Assembly (NCBI GenBank): GCA_035400705.1 | Contig: DAOMZV010000009.1 | Coordinates: forward strand, 1-28,309 | Direction of reading: 5' to 3' | Length of the DNA stretch: 28,309 bases | DNA from: GWC2-40-17 sp035400705 | GTDB lineage: Bacteria > Patescibacteriota > Patescibacteriia > Magasanikbacterales > UBA10003 | Part shown: piece after piece, positions 24,043 to 28,309 of the stretch | How the letters are laid out: each line of letters starts with the position of its first letter | Position numbering within the stretch: the stretch's first letter is position 1 | Position numbers and translations under genes: made by a program | Notes under the pieces: model-generated | The model's database searches: none | What the model was told of the DNA's origin: nothing | What the model saw: the letters and a program-made list of their open reading frames with translations, nothing else

Positions 24043-24049
24043 AAAAATT

Positions 24050-24934
24050 CTAAACTAATAAAAATAAACCCAAACCAATTAAAATAATTGCCGCAATTTT
24101 TTGAACCAAAACCCAACCACGCATTTTTTCTTGAAGCAAAGACGGACGCCATTTAAATAAAATTAAAATCAAAACTAAAAGAAAAGCATACTGCAAACCT
24201 TGTAAGGCATTAACCACGGTCACGCTAGTTAAAGAAATCGCATAATTAATTAGTAAAAAACTAAAAGCACCGGCAGCTTGACCGAATAAAAATAACGGGC
24301 CGGATTGAGTAATAGTTTCTTTATTTTGATGAAAGATATCCTGACGATTTTGAACTTTAACTAACAATAATAAGGCCCCAACAAAAGTGGTTAAACGTAA
24401 CCAAACAAAACCATTAATAAAAGATAGATTGTCGAAGAGATATTTAGTTAACGTATAGTATAAACCAAAAAGCAAAGCTGAAATAAAAGAAAAAACATAA
24501 GCCTTGATGGGATTTTTTTGAGTAGCTCTCCCACTGGAAATTAAAATTGTACCCAAAATTATTATTACTAAAGCAACGATTTGTTTAAAACTTAAACGTT
24601 CTCCTAAAATAAAAAAAGAAAAAATAAAAACAAAAATTGGCGAGAAGCCGCCAATAAAAGGCGTTACTCTGGAAGATTCGGCAATCTTTAAAGCTTTAAA
24701 TAGATGAAGCAGGGCTCCGGTAAAAGCCACACCGGCAATTAAAGCAATTCCCAAATAAAACCAACTGATCCAAGAAAAGCCCCAGGGAGCCAACACTAAA
24801 CCCACTAAACCCAATAAAGAAATAAAAAAAACATAAACTGCGGGATTGGGAATTTTTTTAGAAATTAAAATTTTGTCGGTAATAGCGGCCACGGCATTTA
24901 AAAAATAACCGAGGATGGAAATAATAAGCCACAT
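24050..24934 (-). CDS. EamA/DMT-superfamily transporter
   Basis: A 294-residue inner-membrane protein with about ten hydrophobic helices arranged as two similar halves, each typical of an EamA domain. The first half has ALLHLFKALKIAESSRVTPF (about 80-99) and then FSFFILGERLSFKQIVALVI, the usual end-of-repeat ERLS-like motif. The second half has INYAISLTSVTVVNALQGLQ. Such proteins export or import small metabolites; the substrate cannot be read from sequence. It has its own extended -10 promoter, and the glycosidase gene follows at 7 nt. Confidence 0.85.
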   Translation of the reverse strand: MWLIISILGYFLNAVAAITDKILISKKIPNPAVYVFFISLLGLVGLVLAPWGFSWISWFYLGIALIAGVAFTGALLHLFKALKIAESSRVTPFIGGFSPIFVFIFSFFILGERLSFKQIVALVIIILGTILISSGRATQKNPIKAYVFSFISALLFGLYYTLTKYLFDNLSFINGFVWLRLTTFVGALLLLVKVQNRQDIFHQNKETITQSGPLFLFGQAAGAFSFLLINYAISLTSVTVVNALQGLQYAFLLVLILILFKWRPSLLQEKMRGWVLVQKIAAIILIGLGLFLLV

Positions 24935-24968
24935 AAAAACAAGTTTTATTTTAACAATGTCTTTAAAA

Positions 24969-24977
24969 ATTATACCA
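24969..24977 (-). promoter_or_regulatory. Extended -10 promoter for the EamA-glycosidase operon
   Basis: Minus-strand TGGTATAAT (24977-24969), a perfect -10 with an upstream TG. No good -35 is visible at 17 bp, which is normal for extended -10 promoters. The predicted start is near 24962, 28 nt before the ATG. It lies directly after the terminator at 24990-25023. Confidence 0.6.
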
Positions 24978-24989
24978 AATTTTAAGAAT

Positions 24990-25023
24990 AAAAAAAGGGC
25001 GTCAGTTGTTAAACTGCGCCCTT
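24990..25023 (-). terminator. Intrinsic terminator of the 25805-25024 region
   Basis: AAGGGCG (24995-25001) pairs with CGCCCTT (25017-25023), continuing after a 1-nt bulge with CAGTT/AACTG (25003-25007 with 25012-25016) around the loop GTTA. Seven T residues follow on the minus strand. Confidence 0.85.
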
Positions 25024-25276
25024 AAGTTGGTTCTGCCAAGTTTTACTTCGGCCTCAACTTGTTGTAACAAGTTGAATTCTGTGGCTAACCTCCGCCTGTG
25101 GAGCCTTCATTTACCAATTGGTTGGTTAAGGCATAAACCTCTTCACGCTGTAAAACCAGTCAGACGACCATCTTCCTGATCCAGTCCGGCAAATCCGGGC
25201 TGGGGTTCAGGCTTTCGGTCGTGGCGTCCAAGGCCTTGAACGCGCGGGTCAGTGCCCGACGCACTGGTTTTAGCAC
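25024..25276 (-). ncRNA. GC-rich, hairpin-rich intergenic element; candidate structured RNA
   Basis: This stretch has no convincing gene. Of the 110 bases at 25151-25260 I count 67 G or C, against about one-third in the window. Many complementary segments are visible. TAAAACCAGT (25151-25160) pairs with ACTGGTTTTA (25263-25272) and encloses three hairpins: a long one closed by ACGACC/GGTCGT with inner CCAGTCCGG/CCGGGCTGG, one closed by GCGT/ACGC with CAAGG/CCTTG, and CGGG/CCCG. On the left are GCCTT/AAGGC (25103-25107 with 25128-25132), TCAACTTG/CAAGTTGA (25054-25061 with 25068-25075) and GCCAAGT/ACTTCGGC (25035-25052), then the terminator. I compared it by eye with the signatures of tmRNA, RNase P RNA, SRP RNA and 6S RNA and found no match. 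The strand is inferred from the terminator. Confidence 0.35.
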
Positions 25277-25354
25277 CGCCTATTTATGGGGCGCTGAATA
25301 TTGGTATTGGTTAAAAACAGAAAAAAATAATGATTCGTTATGGTGGACAGCCAA
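25253..25354 (+). repeat. Orphan 102-bp copy of the glycosidase 3' end (inverted)
   Basis: On the plus strand it would encode ARRTGFSTAYLWGAEYWYW and onward, as in the glycosidase C-terminus, then runs into a stop (TAG) three codons after the homology weakens. Differences from the gene are three G-to-A changes, all altering the amino acid. Its left end joins the GC-rich element, and its right end interrupts the unknown minus-strand gene. Confidence 0.9.
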
Positions 25355-25603
25355 CACATAGCTACAGCTATTTGAACTCTGCAACTTCGATCCCAGGGAA
25401 CACTGCTTTAAAAATATCCCGTTAGGATAGGCTGAAAGATATACAGCCCTCTCCTGACCTTCCCCTCCCCAAGTAGTCCCAATTTCAATCACAATTTTGG
25501 GAAAATACCTGAGCTGTTTTTCATAATCGAATTTTAAGGCCAGCAGATCTTCAATCCGACCCTGCTCTAAACTCAATTCTCTTAATCTTTTGTTTAGCTT
25601 CAA
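25280..25603 (-). pseudogene. Downstream half of a frameshifted unknown gene, 3' end replaced
   Basis: An open frame of 107 codons from a TTG at 25603 (not a likely start) to TAG at 25280. It begins inside the previous ORF, where a run of six T occurs (sense-strand reading near 25604-25609). Removing one T would join the two into a single protein of about 175 residues (...NQEFYF-LKLNKRLREL...). Residues about 1-80 look like a real soluble protein (EDLLALKFDYEKQLRYFPKI, then VIEIGTTWGGEGQER). From about residue 82 (AVHHNESLFF) the sequence is just the antisense of the inserted glycosidase copy, so the original C-terminus is lost. No family is recognised. It could be a sequencing error, a true pseudogene or a programmed frameshift. 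Confidence 0.45.
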
Positions 25604-25805
25604 AAAAGTAGAACTCTTGGTTAAAAAATGGTATTAAATAAAGCAATCGTTTTTGTTTTCCCGAACGCTTCATTTCAAAACTGAAATCATCACAATCACA
25701 ATTACCGACCTTCTGAAGTGTCTGCTTCATTTCTTGATCATAATCAGCTTCCACTTCAAAAAACAAAGTCCCAAAGGGAAGTTTAGGACGATATATCTTA
25801 GCCAT
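25551..25805 (-). CDS. Unknown small protein (84 aa), 5' part of a probably frameshifted gene
   Basis: The ATG at 25805 has a good GGAG site 6 nt upstream and its own promoter, so this start is well supported. The 84 residues (MAKIYRPKLPFGTLFFEVEA..., with CDCDD in the middle) show no known domain, signal peptide or membrane span. The last 20 residues after the T-run (EAKQKIKRIEFRAGSD) probably arise from reading past a frameshift; the other frame continues as a more protein-like sequence for about 80 residues. As it stands the product may be truncated. Confidence 0.5.
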   Translation of the reverse strand: MAKIYRPKLPFGTLFFEVEADYDQEMKQTLQKVGNCDCDDFSFEMKRSGKQKRLLYLIPFFNQEFYFFEAKQKIKRIEFRAGSD

Positions 25806-25843
25806 TTTTTTCTCCGTGTTTTTTCAAAGATCAATAACGTTTT

Positions 25844-25872
25844 GTTTTATCATGTTTCTAATAAAAAGTCAA
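25844..25872 (-). promoter_or_regulatory. Promoter for the unknown gene at 25805
   Basis: TTGACT (25872-25867, 5/6), a 17-bp spacer and TAAAAC (25849-25844, 4/6) with an upstream TG (extended -10). The predicted start is near 25837, about 32 nt before the ATG. Confidence 0.6.
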
Positions 25873-25873
25873 G

Positions 25874-25908
25874 AATCAAAAAACCGGCCTTAATTCCAGC
25901 CGGTTTTT
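25874..25908 (-). terminator. Intrinsic terminator downstream of trxA
   Basis: AAAAACCGGC (25879-25888) pairs with GCCGGTTTTT (25899-25908) around a 10-nt loop, with a T-run following on the minus strand. It ends the infB-trxA unit. Confidence 0.85.
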
Positions 25909-25927
25909 AAAATTTTTTTGTAGTTTC

Positions 25928-26242
25928 TTATTCTTTAAATAAATCCAACAAGGCTTCTTTAGCTTGCGCCCCACTTACCCGTTTAACTTCTTGCCCATTT
26001 TTAAAAAGAATAAAAGTGGGAATACTAGCCACATCATATTTTTCGGCCATTTCTCCAAATTCATCAACATTAATTTTGGCAATTTTTTTCTGGGTTTGTC
26101 CTTCTAATTCTTTAGCAATTTCTTCTACTACCGGTAGCATCATTTTGCAAGGACCACACCAAGGAGCCCAAAAATCAACTAAAACGGGAACGGTTGACTC
26201 TAAAACTTCAGTAGAAAAATTATCTTTATTTAATTCTAACAT
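25928..26242 (-). CDS. trxA: Thioredoxin
   Basis: Cytoplasmic dithiol reductant. The 104 residues match the family length. The active site is WAPWCGPCK (about 27-35), with the normal WCGPC, and the cis-proline block IPTFILFKNGQEVKR follows. The opening MLELNKDNFSTEVLESTVPVLVDF is standard. It begins 11 nt after infB and ends shortly before a terminator, so it is probably co-transcribed with infB. No thioredoxin reductase is in the window. Confidence 0.97.
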   Translation of the reverse strand: MLELNKDNFSTEVLESTVPVLVDFWAPWCGPCKMMLPVVEEIAKELEGQTQKKIAKINVDEFGEMAEKYDVASIPTFILFKNGQEVKRVSGAQAKEALLDLFKE

Positions 26243-26253
26243 AGATTTAAAAA

Positions 26254-28290
26254 TTAAAAACCTAATTTTTTAATTTTAATTTCTTCACGATACAATTCTA
26301 ACTTATCCCCTACTTCTATTTTTTCTTTGGTTTGAATTTGTAAACCACATTCTTGACCGGCTAAAATATCTTTAACTTTTTGTTTTCCCGCTTGCAGCTC
26401 AGTTATTTCGCCAGTCCCGACTATTTCATTTTGACGCCAAATTCTAGCCTTAACATTATTTTCCGCTTGTCCTTCGGTAACCCGACCGCCAATAATTTGA
26501 TATTTCTTCTCAGTTCTAAAAATTGCCAAAACTTCCATTTTACCAACTTCATGAACAATTATTTCTGGTGGCAGTAATTTTTCTAGTTCTTTTTTAACAT
26601 CACCTAATAAATCATAAATGATTTTGTAATGTCTAATAGACACTCCTTTTTGTTTGGCTAATAACTCTGCCGCCGGAACCACGGGCACATGAAAAGCTAA
26701 AATATGCGCCCCAGTCGCTTCCGCTCGCAAAACCTCGGCTTCTGTAATGGAACCCAAGCCTTTGGCCACAACATCAACTTCTACTTCTGGATGAATCATT
26801 CTCTGCAAAGATCCTAAAATTGCTTCCAAAGAACCCAATACATCCACGCGCAAAACAATAGAATATTTTTTCTTTTCCTTGCCTTCTTCCCCACCCAATC
26901 CAACACCGGGAGCCGCTGTAATAATATTTTTTTCTTGAGCTAAATAAGTTGGTTTAACTTTCTTTTCTAAACCCTTAACATCTTTAGGAACTTCTAAAAC
27001 ATCTCCGACAGCGGGAGCAATTTTAAAACCCAAAATTTGAACTGGAGTGGATGGAGGAGCATTCTTAACCATTTCACCCTTCCAATCTTTTAAAGCCTTA
27101 ACCCGGCCATACCAAGCAAAATTAATTGCCAAATCGTCTCCAACTTTTAAAGTGCCACTTTGAACTAACAAAGTAGCCACTGGTCCAGCTTGAGGGTCAA
27201 TATGAGATTCGACAATTGTCCCGGCAGCCAAACGATTAGGATTGGCAGTAATTTTGGTTTTATCCCAATCAGATACCAATAAAACCATCTCCAATAATTT
27301 ATCTATATTTTTATTTGCCTTAGCCGAAATTGGCACCATAACAGTTTTACCTCCCCATTCCTCTGGCTGGACACCTAATTCGGATAATTGAGTTTTGACT
27401 CTATCTAAATCCGCTTCGGCTTTATCAATTTTGTTTAAAGCCACGATGTAAGGTAATTTAGCAGCTTCAATAATTTTGATAGCTTCTTTAGTTTGAGGTT
27501 GGACGCCATCATCAGCGGCCACAACCAATATAGCTACATCAGCCACTTTAGCACCGCGACTTCTCATAACTGTAAAAGCTTCATGACCTGGGGTATCAAT
27601 AAAAGTCATTTGTCTTTGAATTTTTTCTCCGGCTTCGGTAACAAACGGCACTTTTACCTGATAAGCGCCAATATGTTGAGTAATACCTCCGGCTTCACCC
27701 GCCACCACATTAGTGTTTCTAATTGCATCTAATAATTTTGTTTTGCCATGATCAACATGGCCCATAACCACAACTACTGGTGGGCGAGGTAACAAATCTT
27801 CTTGTTTTTCACTTTCTAAAATATCTTTTAAACGATCCAAAGACTCATCATTAGTTTCGCTTTCTTGTTTTTTTTCTTCTGGTGTCACTTCAAAACCAAA
27901 ATCTTGGGCAATAATATTAGCCGTATCATAATCAATTCTTTCATTTAAAGAAGCCAAAATACCATTTTTAATCAATTCTCTAATAACATTAGTAACTGGT
28001 AAATTTAATTTAGCTGCAAAATCTCTTACGGTAATTGCCGGAGGCAACTGAACTGTTTTTTTTACTTGATTATCACCCACCACGGCTTCCAAAGATTTGG
28101 TCTGACTTTGTATAAATTGCTTTTCTTGAATTTTTCTTTTGATTTTTGGCCAGGAAGCGATAATCTGGCTAGCCACACGATTATCTACCTTAATTGCTCG
28201 ACGTCCAATATCAAAACCGAATTGAGGCAAAGTGTCGTACAATTCTTGAGGAGAAGTTCTAAGTTGTCTGGCTAATTCTGAAACATTCAT
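26254..28290 (-). CDS. infB: Translation initiation factor IF-2
   Basis: GTPase that brings fMet-tRNA to the small subunit and promotes subunit joining. The 678 residues are short for a bacterial IF-2 (E. coli 890) because the N-terminal linker is reduced. The N-terminal helix-turn-helix units (about 1-30 and 80-135, ITVRDFAAKLNLPVTNVI) remain. The G domain has GHVDHGKTK (177-185), DTPGH (232-236) and NKID (286-289). Domains II to IV follow, with the IF-2 linker region at IRHYKIIYDLLGDVKKELE and a complete C-terminus. Lys185 in G1 replaces the usual Ser/Thr after GKT. A TATTAT six bases before the ATG could be a promoter -10, but the window ends before a -35 can be judged. Confidence 0.97.
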   Translation of the reverse strand: MNVSELARQLRTSPQELYDTLPQFGFDIGRRAIKVDNRVASQIIASWPKIKRKIQEKQFIQSQTKSLEAVVGDNQVKKTVQLPPAITVRDFAAKLNLPVTNVIRELIKNGILASLNERIDYDTANIIAQDFGFEVTPEEKKQESETNDESLDRLKDILESEKQEDLLPRPPVVVVMGHVDHGKTKLLDAIRNTNVVAGEAGGITQHIGAYQVKVPFVTEAGEKIQRQMTFIDTPGHEAFTVMRSRGAKVADVAILVVAADDGVQPQTKEAIKIIEAAKLPYIVALNKIDKAEADLDRVKTQLSELGVQPEEWGGKTVMVPISAKANKNIDKLLEMVLLVSDWDKTKITANPNRLAAGTIVESHIDPQAGPVATLLVQSGTLKVGDDLAINFAWYGRVKALKDWKGEMVKNAPPSTPVQILGFKIAPAVGDVLEVPKDVKGLEKKVKPTYLAQEKNIITAAPGVGLGGEEGKEKKKYSIVLRVDVLGSLEAILGSLQRMIHPEVEVDVVAKGLGSITEAEVLRAEATGAHILAFHVPVVPAAELLAKQKGVSIRHYKIIYDLLGDVKKELEKLLPPEIIVHEVGKMEVLAIFRTEKKYQIIGGRVTEGQAENNVKARIWRQNEIVGTGEITELQAGKQKVKDILAGQECGLQIQTKEKIEVGDKLELYREEIKIKKLGF

Positions 28291-28309
28291 AATTTTATAA
28301 TAGAGTAAC

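Noticed and set aside
25160..25276. 38-codon minus-strand ORF from GTG (LKPVRRALTRAFKALDATT...) in the GC-rich element
   Set aside because: It has no ribosome site, lies in a region dominated by self-complementary segments, and its start falls inside the duplicated glycosidase fragment; the open frame is expected by chance in GC-rich sequence.
25024..25276. tmRNA, RNase P RNA, SRP RNA or 6S RNA
   Set aside because: The hallmark sequences of these RNAs were looked for on both strands by eye and not found.
1..28309. CRISPR arrays, tRNA or rRNA genes, complete insertion sequences
   Set aside because: No regularly spaced repeats, cloverleaf-like segments with a T-loop signature, rRNA-like blocks or transposase ORFs were seen.

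Overview
The window is AT-rich (about one-third G+C by eye), densely packed and almost entirely transcribed from the minus strand. Several traits together suggest a member of the Candidate Phyla Radiation (Patescibacteria), probably Parcubacteria-like: a single-chain GlyRS of the archaeal/eukaryotic type, a DUF4012 protein, a short IF-2, ComEC split into two genes, a short divergent TsaB-like protein, and many small envelope genes of unknown role. This placement is inferred from gene content; no rRNA is present.

Layout, left to right. 1-5039 (minus): a gene run read as GT4 glycosyltransferase, DNA polymerase III delta', Asp-box lipoprotein, ribosome recycling factor and glycyl-tRNA synthetase (3' end outside the window). 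5081-5113: intrinsic terminator. 5121-10080 (minus): an envelope operon read as winged-helix/nucleotidyltransferase-like protein, TsaB-like protein, membrane GT2, DUF4012 protein, MreB. 10105-10154: overlapping divergent promoters. 10188-12410 is the only large plus-strand gene, a 740-aa membrane protein with a possible degenerate PP2C-like N-terminus. It converges on rplJ-rplL (12460-13401), which has a strong promoter, an L10 leader and an attenuator-like hairpin. 13606-16487 (minus): L,D-transpeptidase, xseA, xseB, a 48-aa Cys-tailed protein that is easily missed, and an NADPH-dependent FMN reductase. 16514-16730 (plus): a small transcription unit with promoter, Shine-Dalgarno, a 35-codon membrane ORF and a terminator. 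16700-22983 (minus): HD-domain protein, leuS, comEC membrane part, comEC-type metallo-beta-lactamase part. 23044-24934 (minus): EamA-type transporter and a membrane-anchored clan GH-A glycosidase. 24990-25805: an unusual accessory patch. 25928-28290 (minus): infB and trxA.

Two areas stand out. First, leuS (19135-21993) carries an inserted NUDIX hydrolase domain of about 150 residues inside its CP1 editing domain, with a nearly complete NUDIX box. Second, the patch at 24990-25805 holds a GC-rich, hairpin-rich element, a gene that appears frameshifted, and a 102-bp inverted copy (99/102 identical) of the 3' end of the nearby glycosidase gene. All three mismatches are A in the orphan copy and G in the gene. 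That pattern is compatible with a diversity-generating retroelement template/variable pair, but no reverse transcriptase lies in the window and ordinary duplication explains it equally well.

Functionally the window mixes core information processing (glyS, frr, holB, rplJ/L, leuS, infB, xseAB) with envelope building (mreB, GT2, GT4, DUF4012, L,D-transpeptidase) and DNA uptake (comEC parts). No tRNA, rRNA, CRISPR array or complete insertion sequence was found.
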